DNA from: Megamerina dolium
Taxonomy: Eukaryota; Arthropoda; Insecta; Diptera; Megamerinidae
Direction: 5' to 3'
Length of the DNA: 64,000 nucleotides
Assembly (NCBI GenBank): GCA_963854835.1
Contig: OY978525.1
Span: 76,051,628-76,115,627, forward strand
This document shows positions 1-10,275 of this stretch, one piece after another. The notes below the pieces were generated by a model. The model saw only the letters and a program-made list of their open reading frames with translations, was not told where the DNA came from and did not search any database. Made by a program: the position numbers and the translations under genes. Position 1 is the first letter of the stretch. The number at the start of each line of letters is the position of its first letter.

Positions 1-850
1 AAATTTGGTGAAAACCTGACTTGAGGTCAAGTGTTGTGAAATACCTTGATCTTCCTAGGTTTGACAATATAACGTTGACATTCGGAATTGGGGATTTGTC
101 GGCTATAGTTTTTGAATTTAATTTTCTAAAGTCTACAACAAGTCGTTTTTTTTTATTCCCGTATTCATCGGTGCCCTTTTTGTCTACTACCCAGATGGGA
201 TTGTTATATGGAGACCTTGATGGCCTTATTATGCCATCTTTTAATAAATTACTAGTTTCTTTATTAACAAAATCAGCCACTCCCATTGGATATGGGTATA
301 GCCTTGAATAGACAGGGTCCTCATTTTCAGTGCGAATAGTTGCCACAATATTAGTATTGAAGGGAAGTGCTTCATTTGGTTCTGCAAACACCCCCATCCG
401 ATTCCTCAACATTTTTCGGAACTCCTCTGACATTTCCTGAGGAACCTCTATATTTTCTAAACCTATGAAGTTTACATTTTCGCAATTAAGAAATTGTATG
501 GGCTCTGATCCTGAATTTACTCTCAACTCTTTGTTCTTAAAGTCCAGCGTTGCGTTTACTTGAGTCAGTAAATCAAGGCCAATTATGCCATCGAATGTGG
601 AGAGGTTGTGCAGTATAAAAAAGGTAGCATTTGTATTAAATAAATTTATGAAACATTTTTGTTTAACGGTAGTAGACCCATGGATAGATTTTACTATAAA
701 TGGGTTTTTCGCTGATTTTATATGCTTTAATTCAGGCAATGGCTTAATATAGTTTTTTGATGCTCCCGTATCTACTAAAAATTTGATTACTCTCCCTGCG
801 ATCCTTCTCTCTATGTACGGGAGCAGGGAGTTTTGTCTAAAAAATTAATT
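1..850 (-). CDS. pol: Pol polyprotein, N-terminal part (aspartic protease and start of reverse transcriptase), cut by window edge
   Basis: This is the enzyme polyprotein of the element. By-eye translation of the minus strand gives an open frame that overlaps the last codons of gag in a different phase, so expression probably needs ribosomal frameshifting, as usual in the group. In order: the retropepsin active site VDTGAS near position 760; a second conserved protease block (GIIGLDLL) near 590; the linker to reverse transcriptase; the RT finger motif with KKKRLVVDFRKLN near 150; and the catalytic motif A LDLKSGFHQ ending at the window edge. The YxDD box, RNase H and integrase are outside. No stop was seen in the visible 280 or so codons. 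The precise frameshift point is uncertain. Confidence 0.83.
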
Positions 851-2130
851 TGGTCGTACTCAGCAAATTCATCATTGATATCCTCAACCTCCGCACCTGC
901 TTCGATTTGATAGCTCTGATTATTTTGGTCGGGTGGGGTCTGCTCTTGACCTAAATGGTGAATTCTTTGTTGCTTTGGTCCCGTGAATCGTGCGGTCCCG
1001 CTATTTGGTCTCTTTACTGCCTGTTCTTGACCCTGATAGTTTTGTTGGGGTACCTGCCACTGATTATTTTGGTTTTGTGTGGGTAGCCTTAAGCGTGAAG
1101 ATGGATCAACGTCCATTGGTTCTTGTCTTCGTTGATTTACATTAGAAGGTACCTGTCTTTTATTGAAATAAGGGTTTTTCCCTTGTGAATTTTCATTATT
1201 ACTCCCAGCTATTTTCTTATCCCTAGGCTGTTGCTTAAGTTCGATTTTTTGAGCCCTGTCTTCTAGACTCCTGGCATAATTGCTTGCAAAATTATATCTT
1301 TCATGATTTGCTTCGACCTCCTGGGCCAAAGCTAAAGCGGAGGGAAGATCCTTGGGCCTTGCTGAGAAAAGAACATCGCTAAGCGATTTTTTAGTTCCTG
1401 ATATAAAGACACGCAATGCGTCCTGTCTGTATTTTTCATTTAGTGACGTGGCGACAACGTTGTCGTATGTCATAATAGTCTTATTTGTAAGAAGAGTCAG
1501 TTTTTTTTCCACTTCATCGTAGTATTGAAGAAGTGTTAAATTCCCCTGACGAAGTGTGGCTAATTCTTGCTCGATCAAATAGATTGGTCTCTTATCAGCG
1601 TATGTGAAGTCGAGTCTATTTATAATAGCCTTGAAATTAAGTGGGGTATCGAAAGAGGCTAGGACCATATCGGCCGGGCCCCTTACTTTATTTCGTATAA
1701 TACCGAGAGCCTTGTAGTGAACAGAGCTTCCGTCGCAATTTTTATAAACTTTGTACGCGGTGTTTGCCGCTTTTCTCCACGAGACATACGTCTCGTGTTT
1801 TCCTTCGAAGTCTGGTAGGGATTTCACTATATCCAGAGATTCTTTGCACGTTATATTTTCCCTAATATCTGCCTCGCTAAATGTCTCTATTTCCGGCGCA
1901 CTAACCGTTGTTTCCCTAAGACTCCTACTGACATTTTCTAATTTTTGTTCGAATATTTTTTCCTGAGCTGCAAGTGCGCTGTTAACGGCACTTTCAATTA
2001 TAACTTTAAGTTGATCAGGGGTTGCCATGTCAAAACTTTTTTTGTCACTGTTTACGTTCAAGTTACCGAAATTCTTTAGCAGCGCATCTATTTCACTGTC
2101 ACTCATTAGTCGCACAAATTCGGACGGCAA
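811..2130 (-). CDS. gag: Gag capsid polyprotein of the errantivirus-like element, 439 aa
   Basis: Intact 439-residue frame, starting MPSEFVRLMSDSEID; an internal methionine nine residues in (MSDSEIDALL) may be the true start. It would form the virus-like particle shell. Residues about 95-290 are an alpha-helical capsid region with the YVSWRKAA and LDFTYADKRPIYLIEQELATL segments typical of 17.6/297 gags. The C-terminal third is rich in Q, N, R and P and has no CCHC zinc knuckle, as in errantivirus gags, so RNA binding is presumably by the basic tail. The end overlaps pol. No frameshift or stop was seen. Confidence 0.87.
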   Translation of the reverse strand: MPSEFVRLMSDSEIDALLKNFGNLNVNSDKKSFDMATPDQLKVIIESAVNSALAAQEKIFEQKLENVSRSLRETTVSAPEIETFSEADIRENITCKESLDIVKSLPDFEGKHETYVSWRKAANTAYKVYKNCDGSSVHYKALGIIRNKVRGPADMVLASFDTPLNFKAIINRLDFTYADKRPIYLIEQELATLRQGNLTLLQYYDEVEKKLTLLTNKTIMTYDNVVATSLNEKYRQDALRVFISGTKKSLSDVLFSARPKDLPSALALAQEVEANHERYNFASNYARSLEDRAQKIELKQQPRDKKIAGSNNENSQGKNPYFNKRQVPSNVNQRRQEPMDVDPSSRLRLPTQNQNNQWQVPQQNYQGQEQAVKRPNSGTARFTGPKQQRIHHLGQEQTPPDQNNQSYQIEAGAEVEDINDEFAEYDQINFLDKTPCSRT

Positions 2131-2221
2131 ATAATTTTTTCTGAAACCATGTGAGCACTCTACTTACATTTCTTAATAGTTTTATCCTTAAAGCTATTTG
2201 TAACTATCGATGTTGAATATT

Positions 2222-2345
2222 CCGCTTTCGTCGGTCTGACGTGTATGATGCGTAGTATTAAATGCCGTTGCCGCTTTCGTCGGTCTGACGTATATGATGC
2301 GTAGTGTTTAGTGCCGTTGCCGCTTTCGTCGGTCTGACGGATAGC
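2222..2345 (-). repeat. Leader tandem repeat, 49-bp period, about 2.5 copies
   Basis: Between primer site and gag, a 49-bp unit beginning CCGCTTTCGTCGGTCTGACG on the plus strand starts at 2222, 2271 and 2320; the third copy is partial. Copies differ by only a few bases. The position (5' untranslated leader of a gypsy-type element) is where gypsy itself carries its insulator repeats, but the Su(Hw) core is not apparent here. Confidence 0.9.
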
Positions 2346-2358
2346 GTTGAGTTGTACG

Positions 2359-2376
2359 AATACCCGTTGGGCGCCA
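2359..2376 (-). other. Primer-binding site, tRNA-Lys type
   Basis: On the minus strand the sequence directly after the LTR is TGGCGCCCAACG followed by GGTATT. The first 12 bases match the complement of the 3' end of tRNA-Lys, the primer used by gypsy. The initial T overlaps the last base of the LTR if the LTR is taken to end in ACT. Confidence 0.8.
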
Positions 2377-2655
2377 GTAATTTTTATTCACTTTATTGTC
2401 TGCTTGTCCAGGAACAACTGAATTACAGAAAATTTACAAACTAAGAACTAAGCCTGTCCAACTGAACGGAATTGCTGATGCAAACTTTTTGCTTATTGAA
2501 ATAACATAAACATAAAACAGTGCCAGAGGTTTAATGTTACTTAGCTGTGACAACGTTTGTTTGTTCAGCAGCGGCCACACATTCTGCTGACTGAGCACTG
2601 CAGTCACGTAACCACAAGTCAATGGCCGTCGCTTTGCTGGACGATAGCGTTAACT
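2376..2655 (-). repeat. 5' LTR of the errantivirus-like element
   Basis: About 280 bp, starting AGTTAAC at 2655 and ending AATTACT at 2376 on the minus strand, giving the AGT...ACT ends usual in this group. It is followed by the primer-binding site and flanked upstream by the target hexamer TATATA at 2656-2661. The partner LTR is outside the window, so the target duplication cannot be confirmed. Confidence 0.8.
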
Positions 2656-2699
2656 TATATATAAAGTTTGCTCGAATATCCACCTCTTTCTTTTATTTC

Positions 2700-3600
2700 G
2701 ACTATTTTGTATGGAAGCTACATTAAAAAGTAGGCGTGGCTCACCAGTTTTTTGAGGAACAATTTTTGCTTATAATACTAATCTACACCTAAAATATGGT
2801 TGAATTTGACGAAGTATTTTGTAAGTTATGGGTGTTTTTAATATAATTCCAAGGCTTAGTAGTGGGCGTAGTTTGCTTCATTCTTACAGATCTAATTATC
2901 ATTACCATATTTATCCACACTTTAAATTTGGTTGTCCTATGGTGAATAATTCGCATCTTTGTATGGTAGCCCTATTAAGAAGTGGGCGTGGCATGTTGAT
3001 TTTTTGCCAGATCATTTCCAACTACCATATTAATCTAAGTGCCAATTATGGTTTTTCTAGACAGAAGACTGCATAACCTACAGTTATTTCAACTTGAAAA
3101 GAATTCGGTCATTTTGTATGGGGCCTACTATAAACAGTGGGCGTGGTTAGCCGATTTCTTCTGAATCTAGTTATCTTTGTAATGTTAATCGAGAACGTAA
3201 ATATGGTTCTAAGATTTCTGAATAGATTGCAAGTTATGGAGGTAAAAAAATTGTTTTAATTTCAGCAACTTTGTATGGGAGCCCCAATAATAAGTGGGCG
3301 TGGCATGCTGATTTTTTGCCATATTATTTCCGACTACCATATTAATCTGCGTGTCAATTATGGTTATTCTAGCCAGAGGATTGCTGAAGTTACAGCTGTT
3401 TCAATTTAAAAGAAATAGAGGCACATTGAATGGGAGCTACTATAAAAAGTAGGCGTAGCTCGCCTATTTCTGGCAAGGTTATGTAGTAGTATCATGTAAC
3501 GCTATGTACTAAATATTGTTGTCTCAAATAGTATATTAAGTGAATGTTTAATATACTATTTTATTAATTGAATGCTTGGTGTGTGCGTGGCTATAGACCG
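2700..3600. repeat. Decayed tandem array with conserved GTGGGCGTGG box
   Basis: Seven units share a box reading roughly TATGGGAGC...AAGTGGGCGTGGC, with the G-rich core near 2733, 2862, 2983, 3139, 3294, 3452 and 3582, so the spacing is about 120-158 bp. Units alternate in detail: those near 2983 and 3294 share a longer downstream segment (GCATG..GATTTTTTGCC, then CTACCATATTAATCT) about 310 bp apart, as in a dimer-based array. No open frame of interest is present. Confidence 0.75.
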
Positions 3601-3925
3601 ATCATGCCCAATATTAATCCCCTTCGTGCTCTTAGATCATATGCCAAATTTCGTCAAAATAGCTCAGTGTTTGTCAAGTTATCGTTCGAACCAACCAGGT
3701 GACGGACGGACGTGCGGACATCATTAAATCGAAATTTAAGCGACGCTGATCACGAATATATATACTTTTCTATATCTCCGGAGATTCTTTCAAGTGGTTA
3801 TAAACATCTGACCGAAATTAATATACCTTGCATATTATTGTCTACGCCAGAGAATTACGTCGCTCGTACTGTCTCAATTTTGATGCCATGTTATAGAAGG
3901 CGAATTGCAACTCTGACTTGATTAG
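3600..3925. repeat. Dispersed fly repeat module following the array
   Basis: Continues from the last unit of the array: GACCGATCATGCCCA, then CAAATTTCGTCAAAATAGCTC, a GACGGACGGACGTGCGGACATC block, GACGCTGATCACGAATATATATAC, and an ending like TTAATATACCTTGCATA. This order of blocks is familiar from interspersed repeats in higher-fly genomes; the family name is not known to me. Confidence 0.5.
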
Positions 3926-5012
3926 TCAGCAGTCGATTCGTTTTGTTCTTGTTCTTTTTCTTACTTCATTTTTCCCGACACGGACAGTGCGCGCATTTTT
4001 TGTTTACTTTATATATCTCGATTATATCCCTAAAAATTTCCAATTATGGAACGTAATTAATTCGGTGTCATAATAAATTAGTGCCATTTATTTGTATCAC
4101 GTGTTTTTTTTTCTTTATGTATATTATTTATTACAAAAAAAAAAACGATTGTGTGAGGGATGGGGTGCCAGCTGAGCTCGTTCCAACGATGGCTGCTTCC
4201 TCCAGATGATGGTGGTATGTGTGAGCGTGGGAATGTTTGTTAGTGCAAGGCTGTTGATGTTACGAAGGATGGTGTTGTTTATTTATTATAATAAATATAA
4301 AATAAAAACACACGCGATTTTTACTATATTTAAGTGTACAATATTTATTTGCAATTTACGTGTAGATTAATAAATAGAGGGAGAGATATTCAAATTGTCG
4401 CGCACTGGCTGTCTGTTGACTTTTAAAAGTACATCGAGAATAATAATAAAATATGCAAAACGGGCGGCAACAAGAGAAAAATGTTATATAAATAAGAGTG
4501 TTGCCAACCCACTCAAATGAAGCAAAACAAACAGTATACGCGTCTTACTCTGGCGTAGACAATATATACTAATATCGCATTAGTACTGCTTAACTTTCTT
4601 TTTTAGTTTCGCACCTTAGCGTTGGTGTAACGGGTGTGACCAAATATTTTTTTTAACAATATATGTATATACTCGAATATTAAAATAAAGGTTCACAAAA
4701 TTTCACCATGTTATTAATTGGGCTTACTTTGTTATGTAAAATAACAATTTTATTAAACATTTTCAATGTTTACTGCGATGGGTGGGATCAAAAATTGTAA
4801 TATTTCAATTAATCCACAAACCTCTAACCTAACTTTAACCCAAAGCAGACAAGAGTATATTCTTTCCAGCCATAGCGGTCTTTATTAATGATAAGAAAGG
4901 GAATAAAAGAAAACATAAATTAAAGACGAAACATACAAAAACAGGAAAACTGAGTGTTCAGTATGCACATATTTCAAAGTGTTGTCAAATTGATAAAAAT
5001 AAAAAAACATAT
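3926..5012. other. A+T-rich stretch with no recognised gene
   Basis: Contains homopolymer runs (A run near 4135, T runs near 4105 and 4650) and a somewhat G-rich patch near 4160-4270 that I cannot assign. No coding frame with recognisable motifs on either strand. Confidence 0.5.
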
Positions 5013-5808
5013 TGTAACGAGTATCGATGATTGGTTATTCATCACTAATTGTGAAGGACACGAATATTGGCAGCATCGAAACGAATGTCAACAAAAAGAA
5101 ATAGGTAATAACCAGAACAAGCCAACGAGAAAGAAAGAGAAGAATCTTGACTACGATAAAGAAAGATTCTGGAGCTTGCCACAGAGTATTAATAGGGCCA
5201 GTTTTTGACAAATGAAATCAATCAAATCCCGAAACTGATCTCGCGCGCGAACATACAGTATCAAAGGCAAAAGTTGCAAGTACATTAAAAAGTTATTGTA
5301 AATAGAGTTGATTCAATAAATTGTTCCTGTATATAAAAATAAAAAAATAAATATGTGGCCACATAAAGCCCCAAAGGGCTCATTGGCCGAGCTTCTCTTC
5401 CATTACTGTTGTGCGTCTTAAATTTTGGACAATATTAGAAGGGACCTACTTATTTTAGCCGGTTCCGAACGGCAGAACACTTGTGACATCACTTTTTCTG
5501 AGCTTTGTCACAGAGTTCTTTAAGAAGCTTTTTCATGGCAAGTTGTTACTGTCGGAAGAATTGCCAATTGCTTGCCGACAGGTGGGTACCGTTCGAAAGA
5601 AAAATCTTATCGATATTAAATTTGTTATGCATCAGCCGGGGATTGAACCACCGACCTACAGATCAGAAGGCGAACACACTAACCACTGAGCTACGGCACC
5701 ATCATATACTTGTACAAAATATGTGTTGCAATTATCATTGACAGAATCCAGTGATCGAACAAGGTTGATTCAAATAGAATTAAACGTTCACAAAATATAA
5801 ACGTATAA
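5013..5808 (+). repeat. Lone LTR of Gypsy family A, interrupted by a SINE
   Basis: Starts TGTAACGAGTATCGATGATT at 5013 and follows the same order as the LTRs at 8879-9316 and 15402-15843. It is broken at 5336 by a SINE and resumes at about 5701 (ATACTTGTACAAAATATGTG), ending near ACGTATAA about 5808. Without the SINE it is about 430 bp, a full LTR length. No element body is attached, so it is a solo LTR, and it is more diverged than the others. Confidence 0.85.
5336..5700 (-). mobile_element. tRNA-derived SINE, copy 1 (nested in LTR)
   Basis: On the minus strand it begins GGTGCCGTAGCTCAGTGGTT, a tRNA-like head with an A box (TAGCTCAGTGG) and, about 40 bp on, a B box (GGTTCAATCCCC). A body of about 280 bp follows, ending ATGTGGCCACATATTTATTT in a T-rich tail. 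It sits inside the LTR of 5013-5808, whose sequence resumes on the other side. The anticodon-arm region resembles tRNA-Arg(UCU) weakly. This is not a functional tRNA gene. Confidence 0.88.
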
Positions 5809-6097
5809 ACGTATATATATTTTAATTTGTCCGTAATTGCCATTCTCTTGCAAACATCAATTGATTGCATTTTATTAAATATAAGTAAATTATTTAATTT
5901 CTGAGCAGGGCCGTTTTATATGTAATTTACCGTTTTCAATATTAAAATAAGTGGCGTAATATATTTTATGGACTTTGGGAATATCCAAATAGCATTGGGG
6001 CTATATATCGTAAGTTTTTAATCACACATAATTGTTATACAGCCATTCCTTATTAAATGTAACAAAAATTTGTGATTTCCTGCAACATGGTCTTCGA

Positions 6098-6214
6098 TTT
6101 CGCTTCAAGTTTGCACATGGGCTATATGCCAACACCGACATAGTGAAGAGCATTAACTTAACCAGCCAGGCCTAAAACGATTTTCGGTTGTAATGGCCAC
6201 ATAAGTAAGTAAGT
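6098..6214 (+). mobile_element. LINE 3' end, truncated and internally deleted
   Basis: The segment CTATATGCCAACACCGACAT near 6120 matches the coding strand of the LINE at 6573-7110. It then jumps to that LINE's extreme 3' end (AGGCCTAAAACGATTTTCGG, then GTAATGGCCACATAAGTAAG), finishing in AAGT repeats. It is a short relic lacking most of the ORF. Confidence 0.7.
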
Positions 6215-6572
6215 AATCCTTTCGCAAGAAAAAAAATGCATTTACTATTTTAAACCTATTTTAATTAATTTCTTCGAACAATCAAGAACCTACGTTATAC
6301 TATTCAGAAAATAAACAAATTTTTGGCATACAAATTTTTTCAGAGAAAGAAAGAATTGTTTTGCTTTAATTCTTAACGCAAGATTATATTAATTGGTGAA
6401 GTGAAATAAATCGCAAATTTTCATATATTCAAAGTTTATAGGGAATAGGGTTTTTAGATATTGTAAAAATGTCCAAAATGAACAAAAGCGTTGTACTAAA
6501 ACCATCTTTAGAAGTTTAAGGTCTGAGCAAATCGCCATCGCGATCAATAAATAAAGCTTTGCGCAGTATAGA
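6215..6572. other. Gene-free A+T-rich stretch
   Basis: Lies between two LINE 3' ends of opposite orientation. Nothing recognisable on either strand. Confidence 0.45.
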
Positions 6573-7110
6573 ATTACTTACTTACTTACTTATGTGGCCA
6601 TAACAACCAAAAATCGATTTAGGCCGAAAATAATATGCTTCGCCAGCCAACTCTGTTCTTCGCTAGCTGGCGCCAGTTAGAAATTCCAAGCGACGTCAGG
6701 TTCTCCAGTAGTTGGTCTTTCCACCGGAGGTTAGGTCTTCCTCTTCTGCGTCGTCCTCCAGCGGGTTCCGAATATAACACCTTCTTAGCTGGAGCGTGTT
6801 CTTCCATTCGCTCGACATGACCTATCCAGCGCAGCCGCTGGATTTTGATGCGCTTTACTATGTCAATATCGGCATACAGCTCGTACAGCTCATGGTTGTA
6901 CCTTATTCGGTACTCCCCGCCAACGCAAATAGGTCCAAAGATCTTGCGTAGGACTTTTCTCTCGAAAACTCCAAGCATTCGCTCATCCGAGATGGAAATT
7001 GTCCAGGCTTCAGCGCCATATGTTAGGACAGGCATGATGAGAGACTTGTAGAGCAGTACAGAATTACTTTTCGATATTTGCCGACATTTTATTGAAAACA
7101 ATAGGAAAAG
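6573..7110 (-). mobile_element. LINE 3' fragment with AAGT-repeat tail
   Basis: A 5'-truncated non-LTR retrotransposon. On the minus strand the ORF end is followed by a short 3' UTR ending in GTTATGGCCACATAAGTAAG repeats. Short tandem-repeat tails instead of poly(A) are typical of RTE-like LINEs, but the clade is an inference. Related fragments lie at 6098-6214, 18190-18345 and 38226-38935. Confidence 0.82.
6619..7101 (-). pseudogene. C-terminal part of LINE reverse-transcriptase ORF, 160 aa
   Basis: Open frame of 160 codons carrying the region downstream of the RT catalytic motifs: the TYGAEAWT segment near residue 28, ERKVLRKIFGP near 47, LRWIGHVERM near 90 and an RRRRGRPNLRW segment near 120, a combination widely seen at the C terminus of insect LINE polyproteins. 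The catalytic domain is missing because the copy is 5' truncated. The frame itself has no stops, so the truncated insertion is not very old. Not functional. Confidence 0.8.
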
Positions 7111-8117
7111 CGCAGCGAGTCCTGTTCAAAGTATCAAGCGAGGCTTAAGAAATTGAGTTGGCGTTAGTACAATGTAAAAAGAGACATTTTGAGAGTTTTG
7201 TAAATTCAAACAGCTATCACTGAAAATATTCAGTTTGAAATTTCAAATAGCAGACGAATATGAATAACCAAAACAATTGACGCAAAAAAGAATCAGTGAT
7301 GTCAACCAAAATCAAAAATGCCCGAGTTAACTAACTCGGCTTCATATATCTGCTCTACAACAATATTCTTGGGTTAAAAGAATAACAATGTAAGAAATTT
7401 ACTAAAAAAATTTGGTAGGAAAGAAGTGCCTTCAACGAAGTTTGTGGATCAATTTGTGAAGCGAGTCTTCTTTCTCTTGCTTGGCATTGAATAAAGTGAG
7501 CTGGAACAGACTAGTGTAAAGCTAGTATTAAAAGAAAACATTTTATTTTTCGGAATCGTAAAAACAATTACAATCTAATCGATTGATGTTGATGTTAAAA
7601 CCCGGCGCAGTGGTCCTAATATTGATATTGATTTGTAAAGCTTCATTGGAAGCAAACGCGAAAAATAAAATGATATCTGAAAAAGATAAATGATATAATG
7701 AAATACAAGATGTTGAACAAGAGGTACTCGCCACTTCGAAGGTTGAACAAAGATAAGTGGAGCTTAAGCCTATGCGTGCATCTACTAAAGGCTACTTTAT
7801 CTGAAGAAGAATTAGAGTGCATAAGATTATACTTTTTATATTTATATATATTTGTGGAATGGGTATCTGAAGAAAAAATAATTCAAAATTTTAGTATGAC
7901 AAAATGTTGAAAAATGTAGAGAATCGTGAGGACGAAAACCATGTTCCTAGTGGCAACCCTATGAACATAGTGTTTCCAATCGTATTTTACTTTCAGCTGT
8001 ACTTTTGGGTGAATTTTGCGGTTCAAAAATTCTGTAAAAAGTACCTAATAATAGCTTTCACAGAGCAGTTCTTCAGAATGTTAAGCGTCATATATTTTAC
8101 ACTGAAAAATGTAATTA
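7111..8117. other. Gene-free stretch
   Basis: Low-complexity A+T-rich DNA with only short frames lacking recognisable domains (for example at 7698-7910 and 7904-8122). No element ends or repeats that I can assign. Confidence 0.5.
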
Positions 8118-8488
8118 AATAAAAAAAAAAATATATATATATATGTGGCATTTAAAGCCCCGGAGGGTTATTTGGCCGAGGTTCTCTTCCATTCTGTTGT
8201 GCGTGTTAAATTTTGGACAGTATTAGAAGGGACCTACTTATTTTAGCAGGTTCCGAACGGCAGAACTCTTGCGACATCACTTTTTTGAGCTTTGTCACAG
8301 AGTTCTTTTAGAAGCTTTTTCATGGCAAATTGTTACTGCCGGAAGAATTGCCAATTGCTTGCCGACATGTGGGTACCGTTCGAAAGAAAAAAATTTTTTG
8401 AAATTAAGTTTGTTATGCTTCAGCCGGGGATTGAACCCACGACCTACAGACCAGAAGGCCAACCCACTAACCACAGAGCTACGGCACC
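8118..8488 (-). mobile_element. tRNA-derived SINE, copy 2
   Basis: Same family as 5336-5700: tRNA-like head at the 8488 end (GGTGCCGTAGCTCTGTGGTT on the minus strand), GGTTCAATCCCC B box, and a tail at 8118-8150 that reads as T-rich on the minus strand beside a short TA run. It has more substitutions than the others (for instance GGAGGGTTATT in place of AAGGGCTCATT). Confidence 0.85.
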
Positions 8489-8878
8489 CGACCCGAAATA
8501 GTGATTAGAAATTATTTTTTCAGTGTGTTTTTTAACTAATTTCATTACAACACCTCTTAGTTTTTCGTTATCAATAAGGTGCTCAACGGTATATTAAATA
8601 TATCTTTTACAGATTTTTAAACCATTTGCAAAAATTTAGAAGATTTTAATCACTTTGCATTAATTTAGAAATGTTTTTGTTCAGTAACATTACAAATCCC
8701 GTGATTTATTTAACTTAAAAAAAACGGGATCCCGAGATTGATATCTCTAACACGGATTTATTATATAGTAATAGTTACTTGTAAACTTCTATCCTTTGAT
8801 TTAGTGAACTCATTCTACAAATTTTGTGGTAGGTATCTGATTATAGCAAAGCGCTTACAAATATTGTAATATGAATAT
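8489..8878. other. Gene-free A+T-rich stretch
   Basis: No recognisable coding or repeat content between the SINE and the LTR. Confidence 0.45.
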
Positions 8879-9316
8879 TGTTACGTTTTTATTCTGTGAA
8901 CGTTTAATTCTATTTGAATTACCTTGTTCGATCACTGGATTCTGTTAATAATAACTGCAACACTTATTTTATACAACTATATACAGCAACAATTTATTTA
9001 ATAAACTCTATTTAGAATCAACACTGTTTACAATCAACTGTTTGCTATAACACTTAAATGTACTTGCAACTTTTGCCTCTGTATAGATGTTTGCGCAGTC
9101 ACGTTCGGAATTCGATTGATTTCCACTTCTCAACACTGGCTCTATTTATAATCTGTTGGCAACACCCCAGAATCTTCCTTTATCGAGATTCTTCTCTTCC
9201 TTTCTCGTTGGCTTGTTCTGGTTATCGCTTATTTCTTTTTGTTGACATTCGTTTCGATGCTGCTAATAGTGTCAGTCACAATAGTGATGAGTAACCAACT
9301 ATCGATACTCGTTACA
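8879..9316 (-). repeat. 3' LTR of Gypsy A copy 1
   Basis: 438 bp, TGTAAC...GTAACA on the minus strand. It is preceded by a purine tract (AAGAGAAGGGCAG, about 9317-9330) that would prime plus-strand synthesis. TATA-like (CTATTTATA) and AATAAA-like signals are present in the expected order. Confidence 0.9.
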
Positions 9317-9359
9317 CTGCCCTTCTCTTAACCTTGTTCGTCCCGAACAAGTTTTTATT

Positions 9360-10275
9360 CTTCCCCCCGATATGGCGCAAGTCGCTCTAAGTGCACTACT
9401 TTAAACTTTGCTCTTTTATTCCAGGCACGTTGAATACGATACACTACGTCATTTATATTTGCTAAAATCGCTTATGTTCCTTCCCAAAGAGTCTGTAGTT
9501 TAGGGGACAGGCCTTTCTTTTGTTGTGGATTATGAAGCATTACAAGCTCTCCTTCATAGAACCCTTTTGAATTTGCTTTCAAGTCATACCTGGCCTTTAT
9601 CTTTTCGATTATCATCTGCGACCGCTCTCTAATGAACTGATGTACTTCATCCAACTGTTCCCGCTTTTCGCTAGTATAGTTACCTTCGGTTGATCTTGTT
9701 GGTGTTACGACTCCAAATTTTAAATCAGCTGGCAGTCTTAACTCGTTTCCAAAAATTGCCATTGCCGGTGTAGTAGCCGTCGTATCATGTTGTGCGCATC
9801 GATATGCCATGAGAAACATTGGTGTATGTACATCCCAGTCTCTTTGGTATTTATCTACGACTTTTCTCAAATATTCCTCCAAGGTACGGTTAAATCGTTC
9901 TACCATGCCATCAGATTGTGGATGCAAAGGTGTTGTACGGGTCTTGTATATACCCAGCATACCACATATCTCTTGGAATACAACTGATTCGAAATTTCGA
10001 CCTTGGTCTGAGTGTAACTCCATTGGTACACCAAGCCGAGTAATCCATTGGTTGACGAATACATCCGCAACTGTACTAGCTTCTTGATTTGGAATGGGGT
10101 ATACTTCAGGCCTTTTACTGAAGTAATCTATAACCACCAGAACATACTTGTTTCCTGCGTTGCTTATTGGAAGTGGCCCAGCTATGTCCATAGCAATTCG
10201 CTCAAATGGAGCACCCACGGTGTATTGGTGCATCTTACCTCGACTTTTCTTAGTGGGACTTTGGCCATTGCGCAT
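9360..10275 (-). pseudogene. Integrase catalytic core and C terminus of Gypsy A copy 1
   Basis: The open part (9472-10275, 267 codons) holds a complete DD35E core: D30 in MDIAGPLP, D90 in HSDQGRNF and E126 in VERFNRTL, with 35 residues between the last two. A basic C-terminal segment follows (HNPQQKKGLSPKLQTLWEG). A frameshift at about 9472 puts the last 40 or so codons in another phase, ending near 9360. A second frameshift near 10255 separates the core from the zinc-binding domain. The enzyme inserted element DNA into chromosomes; this copy cannot be made as one chain. Confidence 0.85.

Larger units (their letters stand above)
1..2655 (-). mobile_element. Errantivirus-like Gypsy LTR retrotransposon (17.6/297/gypsy group), 5' half
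   Basis: Read on the minus strand the order is LTR, primer-binding site, repeat-bearing leader, gag, then pol in an overlapping frame. The element enters from position 2655 and leaves through the left edge, so the rest of pol, any env and the 3' LTR lie outside. The LTR begins AGTTAAC and is bordered by TATATA (2656-2661), the target preferred by errantiviruses of the 17.6/297 type. Gag and the visible pol are open, so this copy is comparatively young. Group assignment rests on gag style, primer site and target sequence; the exact family is not identified. Confidence 0.88.

Noticed and set aside
1751..1966. Plus-strand 71-codon frame inside gag
   Set aside because: Antisense to the intact errantivirus-like gag, with no domain.
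2700..3600. CRISPR array
   Set aside because: The repeats are long, diverged and alternate in structure, in a eukaryotic genome; it is a tandem repeat array.
7698..8122. Two small plus-strand frames (70 and 72 codons)
   Set aside because: No domain, no upstream features, A+T-rich composition and overlapping ends; no support as genes.
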